Assembly: GCF_007004655.1 (NCBI RefSeq)
Contig: NZ_ML660103.1
Location: 1-64,000, forward strand
Direction: 5' to 3'
From: Exilibacterium tricleocarpae
GTDB lineage: Bacteria; Pseudomonadota; Gammaproteobacteria; Pseudomonadales; Cellvibrionaceae
Length of the DNA stretch: 64,000 nt
The notes below the pieces were generated by a model. It was given only the letters and a program-made list of their open reading frames with translations. It was not told the DNA's origin and made no database searches. Shown here piece after piece: positions 36,726 to 46,252 of the stretch (position 1 is its first letter; each line of letters opens with the position of its first letter). Both the position numbers and the translations under genes were made by a program.

Positions 36726-38105
36726 TTAACGTTTTTTAAACGGCGTGAATCCGTCGCCGAGATCGGCGCCAGGCCCGGCCTGCGTTCGCGGCGTTTTTCT
36801 CTTGCCGATATTCTTTTGGTCCCGCGCCCGCTGCTTGGGTTTTTTGGCGGTTGTTTTTTTATCGGCTTTCTTTTTCTTGCTGCCCGCAGACTTGCCGGAA
36901 GCCTTTACTTTTTTCGGGCCCTTGTAGCTGCCTTCCAATCCCTGAATCTTTCGCGGTTCTAACTTTTGATCCAGGTAGCGCTCGATGCCGGCTTTCAGGT
37001 TCCACTCCCGCGCCTCCACCAGCGAGATGGCCAGGCCATGTTCGCCGGCCCGGCCGGTGCGCCCGACGCGGTGGATATAATCGTCACCGCTGCGGGCAAA
37101 CTCGTAGTTGATCACCAGCTCTACGCCTTTGATATCCAATCCCCGCGCGGCCACATCTGTCGCCACCAAGACATCGATCTGGCCGCGCCGGAACCGATCC
37201 AGCATGCGATTGCGTTCGACTTGCTCCATATCCCCGTGCAGCGCGCCGACCCGATGCTGGTGATAAGCCATCAGGCCCCGCAGGCGACTGGCCTGGGTTT
37301 TGGTATTGGTAAACACCAGGGCTTTGGCGAACTGTTCGCGGGCCAGCAGCCAGTTGAGCAACTGGTCCTTATGACGTTCACTGTCAGCCAGCACGACCTG
37401 GTGACGAATGTGCTCGGCGTCCATACGGGCGCTGTTGAGACTGATTTTGTGCGGGTCGTTTAAAACCTGCGCGGCCATGGCCGCCACCTGTTTGCCGGAC
37501 AGGGTGGCAGAGAAAAGCAGGGTCTGGCGGTGCTTGCTGCACTGCTTTACCACTGCCAGCACGTCGTCGGCGAATCCCATATCCAGCATGCGGTCGGCCT
37601 CGTCGACCACCAGAACTGCCAACTCGTTGAAGTCGGCGTTATTGCGTTGGACATGCTCCAGCAGGCGGCCGGGAGTGGCGATGATAATGTCGGGGTCCTT
37701 GCGAAACACGGCGCGCTGGTAGGTGAAGTCGGCGCCACCGGTGATCGCCTCGGCCCGCAATCCGGTACCGGCGGCAAGTTGTTTGGTATGTTTCAGTACC
37801 TGCCGGGCGAGTTCACGGGTGGGTGACAGGATCAGTGCCCGCGTGCCGGTGGCCGGGGCGGTGGTGGTCAGCAGCCGGTGCAGTGTCGGCAGCATATAGG
37901 CGGCGGTTTTGCCGCTGCCGGTGGCGGCGCTAACCATCATATCGCGCCCGCCGGCAGCGGCGGGTAGGACCTGGCGCTGCACTGGGGTTGGCTGCTCGAA
38001 GCCCAGCGCTGCCAGTGCTTTCAATAATCTCGGATCGAGTGCCAGCGTTTCAAACCCGGCGCTCTCCGGGTTGTCGGTGTTGCTGTCGGTAGTACTATCG
38101 TTCAT
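36726..38105 (-). CDS. DEAD-box RNA helicase, SrmB/RhlE-like
   Basis: 459 residues from ATG 38103-38105; the frame is open 21 codons further, but that overlaps the upstream gene. Motifs: FEQPTPVQRQVLPAAAGGRD, SAATGSGKTAAY, SPTRELARQ, VVDEADRMLDMGF, FSATLSG, VATDVAARGLDIKG, HRVGRTGRAG. A long lysine-rich tail (KKKKADKKTTAKKPKQRARD) should bind RNA. It overlaps the membrane-protein gene by 11 bases. Confidence 0.88.
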   Translation of the reverse strand: MNDSTTDSNTDNPESAGFETLALDPRLLKALAALGFEQPTPVQRQVLPAAAGGRDMMVSAATGSGKTAAYMLPTLHRLLTTTAPATGTRALILSPTRELARQVLKHTKQLAAGTGLRAEAITGGADFTYQRAVFRKDPDIIIATPGRLLEHVQRNNADFNELAVLVVDEADRMLDMGFADDVLAVVKQCSKHRQTLLFSATLSGKQVAAMAAQVLNDPHKISLNSARMDAEHIRHQVVLADSERHKDQLLNWLLAREQFAKALVFTNTKTQASRLRGLMAYHQHRVGALHGDMEQVERNRMLDRFRRGQIDVLVATDVAARGLDIKGVELVINYEFARSGDDYIHRVGRTGRAGEHGLAISLVEAREWNLKAGIERYLDQKLEPRKIQGLEGSYKGPKKVKASGKSAGSKKKKADKKTTAKKPKQRARDQKNIGKRKTPRTQAGPGADLGDGFTPFKKR

Positions 38106-38601
38106 GAGCGGCCGCCTTGTCATACTTGCGCCGGTAGTAGTGCAGTGAGGCAAACGCGGCACCGACATAGATCAGGTCGATAGCGACCGCTTTGATAAAA
38201 ACGTAAGACAGGCCCACGTCGGCACTCCGATTCAGATAAATCAGCACTGCGACATAAACGGCCGCCAGGCAGTGATAAGGATACTTTCTACAGCGCCTCG
38301 CCACGATATTGCCGCTGTAGATATCGGGCAGGGCCGCCGGAATGGAGGTGAGAACCTGGTAGCTGGTCAGGCTGTAAATGCCTTGTAAATAGACGGCACT
38401 CTCGCTCCGTGACAGGGCAAACAAGGTGGTCGAGATGTTGACGGCAAGCCAGTAGAGTTCCGACAGGATAACCGTCGCCGCCAGTGCCAGCAGAAATACG
38501 ACAGGCAGCGGGTAGTACCTGGGTCGCCCGGCCAGCAGTGCCGACGCCTTTTTGCCGGAGTCCGGGGTGGCGTAAATATCGGGCTCTTTCAGGTCGGTCA
38601 T
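38095..38601 (-). CDS. Integral membrane protein of unknown function
   Basis: 168 residues from ATG 38599-38601; an ATG at 38640 would add 13. About four hydrophobic helices (LPVVFLLALAATVILSELYWLAV, SLTSYQVLTSIPAALP, CLAAVYVAVLIYL, FIKAVAIDLIYVGAAFASL). The C-terminus is short and basic. Its end overlaps the helicase start. No family recognised. Confidence 0.6.
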   Translation of the reverse strand: MTDLKEPDIYATPDSGKKASALLAGRPRYYPLPVVFLLALAATVILSELYWLAVNISTTLFALSRSESAVYLQGIYSLTSYQVLTSIPAALPDIYSGNIVARRCRKYPYHCLAAVYVAVLIYLNRSADVGLSYVFIKAVAIDLIYVGAAFASLHYYRRKYDKAAAHER

Positions 38602-38938
38602 CGAATCGCCACTAGGAATGGCCAGGTACTGTGGCACCATGGCCGCGCGGGATAAGCGCTATCGGCCAATATTCCTGATTGCTACTTTTCATATCTGCAC
38701 CACTATCCTTCACAGGATGGTTTTTGTTAACCAGCGCTCTTTATAAGCATGGCTACCCTCGGTAGATTTGGCTACCCTTTTTAGATAGGCCGCCCTCGAC
38801 TCGCGGCGGTATCGGAGCCGCTCAATGGCGCCGGTAACCGTAACGCCGACCAATAGCAATACACGCGAATGTGGATTATTCTTGATTTGGCAAGACGCCA
38901 CCCCGATAACCGGGGCGGCCAGCCGGCCTATAGTAGCG

Positions 38939-40543
38939 ATGAAACTCAGAAGCAGCAATATCCACAAGCTCAAACAGACGACTTACGATGTGTTGATTGT
39001 CGGTGGCGGTATCAACGGGGCCGTCTCCGCCGCCGCGCTGGCGGCCAGGGGGGTCAAGGTCGCGCTTATCGACAAGGCGGATTTTGCCGGCTGCACCAGC
39101 TCCAATTCATCGAATCTCGCCTGGGGCGGTATCAAGTATCTCGAGAGCCATGAGTACCTGCTGGTGAACGGGTTGTGCAAAAGCCGCAACCATCTGATGC
39201 GAAGTTACCCTTCGACTGTCAGGGAGATTCGCTTTCTCACCAGTATCCAGCGCGGCTTTCGCCTGCCTGCCGCGTTCGTGTTTCTCGGTACCCTGGTCTA
39301 CTGGGTATTCGGGCGGTTTTTTACCCGACCGCCGCGTTATCTGTCGCGCCGCGCCATCAAACAGAGGGAAGCGGCGGTCAATACCGACCAGGTGGCGGGC
39401 GGTTTCGAGTATTCAGACAGCTATCTCTATGACAACGATGCGCGGTTTGTCTATAACTTTATCCGCTCGGCGATGAACTACGGTTGTATTGCGGCGAATT
39501 ACGTGGAGTCGGTCGCTGCCCGATTCGAGGCGGGCTCGTGGCAGGTCACGGCCCGTGACACTATTTCCGGTGAGACTTTTGACCTGCGCGCCCGCGTCCT
39601 GGTCAATGCCTGCGGGCCCTTTGTCGACCGCCACAACGAGATGACCGGCGAGGAGACAGAACATCACCACCTGTTTTCCAAAGGGATACACCTTATCGTT
39701 GACCGCATTACTGAAAGCCAGCGGATACTGGCGTTCTTCGCCAGTGACGGCCGCCTGTTTTTCGTTATTCCCATGGGGCCGAAAACCTGCATCGGTACCA
39801 CCGATACACAAGTCGACAGTCCTGACACCCGGGTGACAGAAGCGGACCGGCAGTTTGTGCTCGACAATGCCAATCGCCTGCTCAACCTGCCCGGACCGCT
39901 GACCGCAGGCGACATTATTGCCGAGCGCTGTGGCGTGCGCCCGCTGGCGCAGAAGGGACGGGGCGGCGTGGCCGACTGGATACAGCTCTCGCGCAAACAT
40001 GCCGTCGACGTCAACGCCGCCACCCGCCATATCAGTATCTTCGGTGGCAAGTTGACCGACTGTCTTAACGTGGGGGAGGAGATCACGGGTATTGTCGAGC
40101 GCTTTGGCATTGCCGCGCCTTACCCCCGCCAGCGCTGGTACGGTGAAGCGGATGATTCTGTTAAACAGGAGTTTCTCCACCAGGCGCGCCTGATGGGGTT
40201 GGATGCGATGACGCCGGCATCGTCGTCAGAGCCCTTGACCGAGAGATTGTGGCGCCGTTACGGGCGCAGTGCCATCGGTATGCTGGAGACTATCCGGCAG
40301 GACCCGGCGGAGGCCGAACTGTTGATTGAAAACGCCGAGTACCTGCGCTGCGAAATTCGCCAGGCGGCCAGATTTGAAATGATCACCAAACTGGAAGATT
40401 TTTTGCGGCGGCGTTCAAAGATTGCGCAGGTGGTCAGACACCGGGATATTATTGCGGCGCCGGGCCTGAAAGAAGCCTGTGTGATTCTGTTCGGCGAGCA
40501 GGCTGAGGAGAAACTGCAGGAATATATTGATACAACGGGTTGA
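38939..40543 (+). CDS. glpD: Aerobic glycerol-3-phosphate dehydrogenase-type FAD enzyme
   Basis: 534 residues from ATG 38939; in-frame upstream codons lack the family pattern. The FAD-binding motif is DVLIVGGGINGAVSAAALAARGVKVALIDK near residue 16. ADFAGCTSSNSSNLAWGGIKYLES, FFVIPMGPKTCIGTTDTQ and FGGKLTDCLNVGEEI are GlpD signatures. It oxidises glycerol 3-phosphate to DHAP at the inner membrane, reducing quinone. No glpK/glpF nearby. Two direct repeats TGGCTACCCT (38750 and 38769) lie in its upstream region. Confidence 0.85.
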   Translation: MKLRSSNIHKLKQTTYDVLIVGGGINGAVSAAALAARGVKVALIDKADFAGCTSSNSSNLAWGGIKYLESHEYLLVNGLCKSRNHLMRSYPSTVREIRFLTSIQRGFRLPAAFVFLGTLVYWVFGRFFTRPPRYLSRRAIKQREAAVNTDQVAGGFEYSDSYLYDNDARFVYNFIRSAMNYGCIAANYVESVAARFEAGSWQVTARDTISGETFDLRARVLVNACGPFVDRHNEMTGEETEHHHLFSKGIHLIVDRITESQRILAFFASDGRLFFVIPMGPKTCIGTTDTQVDSPDTRVTEADRQFVLDNANRLLNLPGPLTAGDIIAERCGVRPLAQKGRGGVADWIQLSRKHAVDVNAATRHISIFGGKLTDCLNVGEEITGIVERFGIAAPYPRQRWYGEADDSVKQEFLHQARLMGLDAMTPASSSEPLTERLWRRYGRSAIGMLETIRQDPAEAELLIENAEYLRCEIRQAARFEMITKLEDFLRRRSKIAQVVRHRDIIAAPGLKEACVILFGEQAEEKLQEYIDTTG

Positions 40544-40619
40544 ACCGTACCGGACCCACCAGTGTCGTCTCACCACCTTCAGAAAAATTCCAGCCAATTA
40601 CTAACAACCGGGAGTGTGT

Positions 40620-41042
40620 ATGAGTAAAAGTCTGTTTTGGAAAATGATGGACGGCGAGCTGCCGCTGCCGGCGGCTGCCCTGACTCTCGGCGCAACTATT
40701 ACGCATATCTCCCGCGATGAAGGCACGATTACCGTCGAGTTTGAGGGTAAACCGGAATTCGCCAATCCCGTCGGCACTATTCAGGGCGGCTTTTTGGCGG
40801 CGATGCTGGATGACACTATGGGGCCGGCTTTGACCGCCACCTTGCCGGCCGGTGAGTTTGCTCCCACGCTGGAGTTGAAAACCAGTTTTTTCGCGCCCGC
40901 GACTGTGGGTAAACTGGTAGGCTACGGCAGGGTTGTCGCCAGGGGCGGCAGCGTTTGCTTTCTCGAAGGTGAGTTGAAACAGGGCGATAAGCTGGTGGCC
41001 CGGGCCTCAGCCACAGCGATTATCAAGAAAATCAGCCGTTAG
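40620..41042 (+). CDS. PaaI-family hotdog thioesterase
   Basis: 140 residues from ATG 40620 (a GTG two codons earlier is possible). The hotdog signature is GKPEFANPVGTIQGGFLAAMLDDTMGPAL, followed by TLELKTSFFAPATVGKLVGYGRVV. It should hydrolyse acyl-CoA thioesters. It is followed 24 bases later by a cupin gene. Confidence 0.82.
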   Translation: MSKSLFWKMMDGELPLPAAALTLGATITHISRDEGTITVEFEGKPEFANPVGTIQGGFLAAMLDDTMGPALTATLPAGEFAPTLELKTSFFAPATVGKLVGYGRVVARGGSVCFLEGELKQGDKLVARASATAIIKKISR

Positions 41043-41065
41043 CGGGTGAGGCGCGGCTGGCAGGT

Positions 41066-41443
41066 ATGGAGTTGCAGATGCGGGCAGAAGTCAAATATTG
41101 CCGTGAGGCCGACGAGTATGTAACAGAAGAGCGCTGCGCGATTTTGGAGGTGGCGAACGATGCCGCAGACCCGGCGCTGTCCATCGCCCGCGCCCGGGTC
41201 GAGCCGGGGGTAACGACAGCCTGGCACAAACTCTCCGGCGTTACCGAGCGCTACCTGATCGTGTCCGGTTGCGGCGAGGTCGAGTTGGGAGCGGCGGCAC
41301 CGGCCGCCGTGGGCCCCGGCGATGTGGTGCGGATTCCGGCGGACACGGCCCAGCGTATCACCAACACCGGGGCGGTGGATTTGGTGTTCTACGCCATCTG
41401 CTCGCCGCGTTTCGAGCAGCAGTGTTATATAGCGCTGGAGTAG
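41066..41443 (+). CDS. Cupin-domain protein
   Basis: 125 residues, single cupin barrel: TAWHKLSGVTERYLIVSGCGEVELG carries the His/Glu metal-ligand pattern and GDVVRIPADTAQRITNTG the second motif. Small stand-alone cupins often bind metal; role unknown. ATG at 41078 is an alternative start. Confidence 0.75.
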   Translation: MELQMRAEVKYCREADEYVTEERCAILEVANDAADPALSIARARVEPGVTTAWHKLSGVTERYLIVSGCGEVELGAAAPAAVGPGDVVRIPADTAQRITNTGAVDLVFYAICSPRFEQQCYIALE

Positions 41444-41614
41444 GGGAGACAGGACACAGTGAGATTGCGCCGTTTCCGCGAGGCTGATCCCGGCGCTGCG
41501 GTTGCGCCGGTGCTGCCGGTTGTTGGCGCCGATCTTTTATGACAGCATTCGGGGCTGACGAATGTTCAACCTGGTGTATTTCGACTTATCGCCGCATCAC
41601 GGATCGTATCTGCA

Positions 41615-42193
41615 TTGCGCACTGAAGGGCTTACCCTGTATTGGCTCGCGCTGGCCTGTTTGCTGCTGCAACTGTTGCCCGCCGAGGCTCGCCTGTGGCT
41701 TGAATTGCACCCGGCAACCTGGTGGCAGGGCGAATACTGGCGCCTGCTGACCGGCCACCTGGTGCACGCCGGTTGGTGGCACTGGCTGCTCAACGCCCTG
41801 GGCATCGCCGTGTTGCAACAGTTATTGGGGCCTTATCTGGCCGTGCGGCACTGGATGGCTTGTTGCCTGTTCAGTGCGGTATTTGTCAGCGTGGGGTTGG
41901 GGTTGATTTCCTCGTTGAGTTACTACCTCGGTTTTTCGGGTCTTCTGCACGCGCTTTTTATTTTCGCCGCGCTGCAGGCGCTTGCCCGCGAAAAAGTTGT
42001 CGCGCTCGCCGTGTTGGCCATTGTGCTCGGCAAGGTGGTGTTGGAACAGATCGCCGGCCCGGCCGAATCCAGTGCCCGTTTGATCGGTATTGCGGTGGCG
42101 ACCGACGCCCACTGGCTGGGAGCGGTTGCCGGATTGTGTTTCTACCTGGCGCGGGCGCTGTGGTCGGGCCCGTTGAAGCTACAATTTCGGTGA
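41615..42193 (+). CDS. rrtA: Rhombosortase (rhomboid-type intramembrane protease)
   Basis: 192 residues from TTG 41615; the frame is open back to 41543 with no ATG or GTG. Six hydrophobic helices with rhomboid features: GHLVHAGWWHWLLNALG, LSYYLGFSGLLHALF (catalytic Ser in GFSG) and VATDAHWLGAVAG (catalytic His). Members of this branch process GlyGly-CTERM proteins at the cell surface. No GlyGly-CTERM protein is encoded in this window. Confidence 0.82.
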   Translation: MRTEGLTLYWLALACLLLQLLPAEARLWLELHPATWWQGEYWRLLTGHLVHAGWWHWLLNALGIAVLQQLLGPYLAVRHWMACCLFSAVFVSVGLGLISSLSYYLGFSGLLHALFIFAALQALAREKVVALAVLAIVLGKVVLEQIAGPAESSARLIGIAVATDAHWLGAVAGLCFYLARALWSGPLKLQFR

Positions 42194-43609
42194 GCGGATC
42201 ACGATCATCTTCTCGACTTGCATATCCTCATAAGTGTAGGGAATCCCACCGACGCCGTGGCCGGACTGCCTGAGTCCGGCAAACGGCATCCAGTCGACCC
42301 GAAACGCCGTGTGGTCGTTGACCATGACCGCCGCCGCGGCCAGGTGTCTGCTGGCGTGCATGGCGGTATCGATATCGCTGGTGAAGACCGATGCCTGAAA
42401 GGCGACGGGCAGACTGTTGGCCTGTTGCAGGGCCGTGTCGATATCCTCGTAAGCGTAGACGCAGATAACCGGGCCGAAAATTTCCTGGGTACTCACCTTG
42501 GCGGTGGCGGGCGGGTTTAATAAAATCGTCGGCGCAAAACTGTGCGCATCGATGCGTTTGCCGCCGCTCAACACTTCGGCGCCGCCGGCTACCGCCTCAG
42601 CGACCCACTGTTCGACCCGGTCGACCTCGGCACCGCGGATCAGTGGCCCGACGGTGGTATCGGCGGCGGCGGGATCGCCCACCACTGCAGCCTTTGCTTG
42701 TTGCGCGAGCTGATCAGCCAGGGTCCTGGCCACCGCCTGATGGGCAAACACCCGCTGCACCGATACGCAGACCTGGCCGGCGTGATAGAGACCGCCTTTG
42801 GCCAGCAGCGGCACAGCGCTGCCCAAATCCGCATCCGGCGCCACAATAACCGGCGCCGCGCCGCCGTGTTCGAGGGCGCAGCGGGTGCCGGGCGCCAGTT
42901 TCGAGCGCAGCATCCAACCGATTTTAGCCGAACCGATAAAACTGAAAAAAGCGACTCGGGGATCGGTTACCAACTGCTCCGCCACTCCGTGATCGGTGGT
43001 GAGCACGGCCTGACACCAGCCGTCCGGCAGGCCGGCCTCGCGCAACAACTCCAGCAGCGCAAAGCACGACAGCGGTGTGTCCTCCGCCGGTTTGACGATT
43101 ACCGGGCAGCCACTGGCGATGGCCGGACCGATCTGGTGCACGATCAGGTTGAGCGGGTGATTGAACGCGCTGACCGCCACCACCACCCCGATGGGTTCGC
43201 GGGTGGTAAACGCCAGCCGGTTGGCGGAGGCGGGATTGAGTCGCATCGGGATTTCCCTACCGGATTCTGTGCGAATGCACTCAATGCAGTTTTTGATACC
43301 GTCAATAGCCCTGTCTACCTCGACACGGGTATCGATCAGGGGCTTGCCACCCTCACTGACGGCGATGGCGGCCAGGTGCTGGGCCCGCTCCGCCATCAAT
43401 ACCGCGGTTTTTTCCAGTATGGCAATGCGTTGGTGGGCGTCCAGCCATTGGTTTTTATCCGCAAACAGCGCACTGGCGATGCTCAGCGCCGTTTCGATGC
43501 CGGCGCTGTCCAGTGTCTCCACCCGTCCGACCTCGGCGCCGTCGTAGGGTGATGTGACCGTTACGTTACCGGCAGCGGTGGCGCCGGCGACCGTTACCGC
43601 GAATTCCAT
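42179..43609 (-). CDS. NAD(P)-dependent aldehyde dehydrogenase
   Basis: 476 residues, aldehyde dehydrogenase superfamily. PVIVKPAEDTPLSCF, FIGSAKIGWML, CALEHGGAAPVIV (general-base Glu) and YHAGQVCVSVQRVF (catalytic Cys) are all present, as is EIFGPVICV. The pattern is closest to lactaldehyde/phosphonoacetaldehyde-type enzymes; the substrate is not resolved. Its stop overlaps the end of the convergent rhombosortase gene by 15 bases. Confidence 0.85.
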   Translation of the reverse strand: MEFAVTVAGATAAGNVTVTSPYDGAEVGRVETLDSAGIETALSIASALFADKNQWLDAHQRIAILEKTAVLMAERAQHLAAIAVSEGGKPLIDTRVEVDRAIDGIKNCIECIRTESGREIPMRLNPASANRLAFTTREPIGVVVAVSAFNHPLNLIVHQIGPAIASGCPVIVKPAEDTPLSCFALLELLREAGLPDGWCQAVLTTDHGVAEQLVTDPRVAFFSFIGSAKIGWMLRSKLAPGTRCALEHGGAAPVIVAPDADLGSAVPLLAKGGLYHAGQVCVSVQRVFAHQAVARTLADQLAQQAKAAVVGDPAAADTTVGPLIRGAEVDRVEQWVAEAVAGGAEVLSGGKRIDAHSFAPTILLNPPATAKVSTQEIFGPVICVYAYEDIDTALQQANSLPVAFQASVFTSDIDTAMHASRHLAAAAVMVNDHTAFRVDWMPFAGLRQSGHGVGGIPYTYEDMQVEKMIVIRSPKL

Positions 43610-43676
43610 AGCCTGGCTCCGGGGTGGTGTGTTTGTGAGGGGGATAAGTTTGCCTGAGTATCGGCTGCAGGTATAG

Positions 43677-44687
43677 CTACAGAAGCAGTGAACTGCCCCA
43701 GCGGGGCAGGATGATGACCTGGGTGCCGGCTACCGACTCGGCGGCACCCAGGATAAAGTCCATCTCGACGGTGAAATCGTTGATCAACAGGTTCATGGGT
43801 TGCAGCGGTGTGCTGTAGGGCAGGGTGAAGTCGTCCCAGTGGATGGGAATCACCCGGCTGGCGCCGACCGCAGCAACGGTCTCCCGGTAATAGGCTTCAC
43901 GGTAGGCGGCTGACTGTTTGCTCAAACCACCGATACCCAGGAATACGGTATCGGCCTGAATACCTTGCAACAACCCCGGCACGTAACCGGCGCTGCCCTG
44001 AACCAGCAGATTGCCCTCCGGGTGCTCAATCACCACGGCAAAGCTGCCGCCTTCTTTATAGTCGCCCAGGGCGGCCGGGTGTTGGAGCGGCTGTTCAATG
44101 GACTTGCCGTGGCCGCTGATGCGCGCGATCAGGCGCGGCATGGGCGCGTGTTTCGACACCAGCAGGGTGACGGTGAAACGGCCGAAGCGCAGCGGTTCGC
44201 CGGATCGCGGCACGCGGATTTGATGCTCGGGCAGCCCCCAGCCGCGGCCGATATTGGCGGTCGATTCCGAGCCCACCAGCAGCGCGCCGGTCTGGCGCGC
44301 CACTTCGGGTGCATCCATGGCGTGATCGTGGTGGGAGTGGACCGGGATGACGGCGGCCAGGCTGGTGATCCCGGCCTGGCGCAGCGCCCGGGTAATCAAT
44401 TGTCTGTCCGGTGCCAGGCCGGCGAACAGCAGGGTGCCGAGGTCCGGTCGGGTGAAAAAACCATCTGTCATCAGGGCTGTCTCACCGTCGCTGATCAGCA
44501 GGGTGCTGGTGCCGAAGTAAGTCACTTCGAGTTGCGCGCCGGGCGGCGCGGCCGCGGCGCCGTCCCGGTGCGGGGCAAAGTACTCGCGGTAGTGATTCAG
44601 GTCGGGGCGTTGTCGCCACTGGTCGGCACTCCAGGCAACGGCTAAAACCAGGGCGGCGGCGAGAGTGATAAGAATGGGTTTTACCAT
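43677..44687 (-). CDS. Membrane-anchored metallo-beta-lactamase-fold hydrolase
   Basis: 336 residues. An N-terminal hydrophobic anchor (ILITLAAALVLAVAWSA) precedes a MBL fold with the metal motif PVHSHHDHAMDAPEVA. Later LVSKHAPMPR and IPIHWDDFTLP complete the UlaG/NAPE-hydrolase-like pattern. Likely periplasm-facing. Same strand and 67 bases upstream of the aldehyde dehydrogenase, so possibly co-transcribed. Substrate unknown. Confidence 0.78.
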   Translation of the reverse strand: MVKPILITLAAALVLAVAWSADQWRQRPDLNHYREYFAPHRDGAAAAPPGAQLEVTYFGTSTLLISDGETALMTDGFFTRPDLGTLLFAGLAPDRQLITRALRQAGITSLAAVIPVHSHHDHAMDAPEVARQTGALLVGSESTANIGRGWGLPEHQIRVPRSGEPLRFGRFTVTLLVSKHAPMPRLIARISGHGKSIEQPLQHPAALGDYKEGGSFAVVIEHPEGNLLVQGSAGYVPGLLQGIQADTVFLGIGGLSKQSAAYREAYYRETVAAVGASRVIPIHWDDFTLPYSTPLQPMNLLINDFTVEMDFILGAAESVAGTQVIILPRWGSSLLL

Positions 44688-44708
44688 GATCGTGTTAGTT
44701 TTCCGCTC

Positions 44709-44776
44709 TGTAGTTAAAAAATGTAGTTAAAAAATGTAATCAAACACTGTCACCAGCTACAACCGTCACCAGCTAC
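44709..44776. repeat. Direct repeats in the divergent promoter between MBL and AraC genes
   Basis: TGTAGTTAAAAAA is repeated in tandem at 44709 and 44722, with a partial third copy at 44735. GTCACCAGCTAC follows at 44749 and 44765 (16-base spacing). The rest of the 344-base divergent gap shows no gene. Confidence 0.6.
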
Positions 44777-45031
44777 CGGCACTGGCCAGGCCCTGTTCAT
44801 CTTACCTGTGGCTGCACAGTGTACCGCTCTCCTGCGCTCTGCAGTAGTCGGTCTTGCACTGTCGGACAAACAAAAAAACCGCCGTACCGTGACCGGCCGT
44901 ATGAGCAGCGCAGGTATACTAAAATAGCGTGCCCGATGGCAACAGAGCGGCCCTGTTGCCGCCGGCTTGCGCGTTGCCGAACGCGCAACTGTGTTGCATT
45001 AACGTCGTGTTCGCGGTTACTGTAATTACAT

Positions 45032-46072
45032 ATGGATACCCTATTAACATCTGCCATAGCTTTTGCCCTGTCTCAGGTAGTCCTGAGTGGTTTGTTGTTA
45101 CTCGGCCACAACCGCTGGGCTGTGCAAGAGCGTCTTTACGGCCTGTTGTTGATCGCCATCACCAGTTATCTGCTCTGGCCGGTCACCCGCGATACCCAAC
45201 TGGTTTTTTTGATGGAGCCGTTGCAAACGGCCGTGCCGGGCTTATTCTGGCTGTTCAGTGCGAGCCTGTTTGACGATCACTTTCGGTTGAAAAAGTGGCA
45301 AGTAACGCTGGTGGCCATCACCATCTTGTGCCCGAGCCTGGGGGAATGGCTGCTGCGACGTTATGGCGTAGACTGGCGGCTGGTGCTGGTGGAGCTGCCG
45401 CAGTTACTGGAGTTCGTGCTGCTGGGTTTGGCGCTGCTGGTGGTGGCCCGGCACTGGCGGGTGGACCTGATCGAACCGCGGCGGCACCTGCGCCTCTGGT
45501 TTTGCGGCCTCAACGGCTGTTATATCCTGGTGTTGATTTTTCTGCGCGAGATAGTGTTTCCCGAATCCGAGCGCCTGGCTTCGCTGCAGTACCTGCCGGT
45601 GGGCGGTATTCTGCTTGCCACCAATGCCCTGTTGCTGGAATACAAGTCATCCATCTGGACCCGGTCCACTGCCGAGGTGGTGGCAGCGCCGGCGGTGGCG
45701 GTGGAACCCGGTTTTGACGAGGAATCCCCCGAGTTGATCGGCACGCTGTTGAAACTGATGGAGACCGAGGCAGTGTACCGGGAGATGGGCCTGACCATCG
45801 GGCAACTGGCCGCGCGGATGAAACTGCCGGAGTATCGGCTGCGCCGCGCCATCAATGCCGGTCTCGGCTATCGCAATTTTAACGACTTTCTCAATCACTA
45901 CCGCATCCGCGAGGCATCGCGCCGCCTGGGTGACCCGGGACAGGCGGATATCCCGGTGCTGACGATCGCCCTGGACACCGGATTTCGCTCGCTCAGTTCC
46001 TTCAATAAGGCGTTCAAGCAGACCTTCAAAGAGACGCCCACGGCTTATCGCCGCAGTCACGCTCAAGGCTGA
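45032..46072 (+). CDS. Membrane-bound AraC-family transcriptional regulator
   Basis: 346 residues. Six or seven hydrophobic helices fill the first 210 residues (ALSQVVLSGLLLLGH, LYGLLLIAITSYLLW, LEFVLLGLALLVVA, CYILVLIFLREIVF). The C-terminal 110 residues are an AraC helix-turn-helix domain (LTIGQLAARMKLPEYRLRRAINAG, IPVLTIALDTGFRSLSSFNKAFKQTFKETPTAYRR). Such proteins sense through the membrane and bind DNA as repeats. Next to the cytochrome operon, which it probably controls. Confidence 0.85.
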   Translation: MDTLLTSAIAFALSQVVLSGLLLLGHNRWAVQERLYGLLLIAITSYLLWPVTRDTQLVFLMEPLQTAVPGLFWLFSASLFDDHFRLKKWQVTLVAITILCPSLGEWLLRRYGVDWRLVLVELPQLLEFVLLGLALLVVARHWRVDLIEPRRHLRLWFCGLNGCYILVLIFLREIVFPESERLASLQYLPVGGILLATNALLLEYKSSIWTRSTAEVVAAPAVAVEPGFDEESPELIGTLLKLMETEAVYREMGLTIGQLAARMKLPEYRLRRAINAGLGYRNFNDFLNHYRIREASRRLGDPGQADIPVLTIALDTGFRSLSSFNKAFKQTFKETPTAYRRSHAQG

Positions 46073-46102
46073 CCGGCGTATACGGCGGCGCATCACCGCG
46101 GT

Positions 46103-46156
46103 AATGCCGACGAATTCCGAACAAGCTGTCGGAATAGTACAAATGCCGACGAATTC
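46103..46156. promoter_or_regulatory. Candidate AraC-regulator operator: 15-bp direct repeats
   Basis: AATGCCGACGAATTC occurs at 46103-46117 and 46142-46156, 39 bases apart, in the short gap between the AraC gene and the cytochrome operon. Long direct repeats on one face of the helix are the usual AraC binding arrangement. Confidence 0.6.
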
Positions 46157-46252
46157 TAAGAATGCGTAAGCAATTTGCCTCGAAAGTCCCATAATGCGGC
46201 CGAAAACCATCAGCCACGGCCTTGGGCGGGCGGCAGTTACGGAGGGTGAAAT

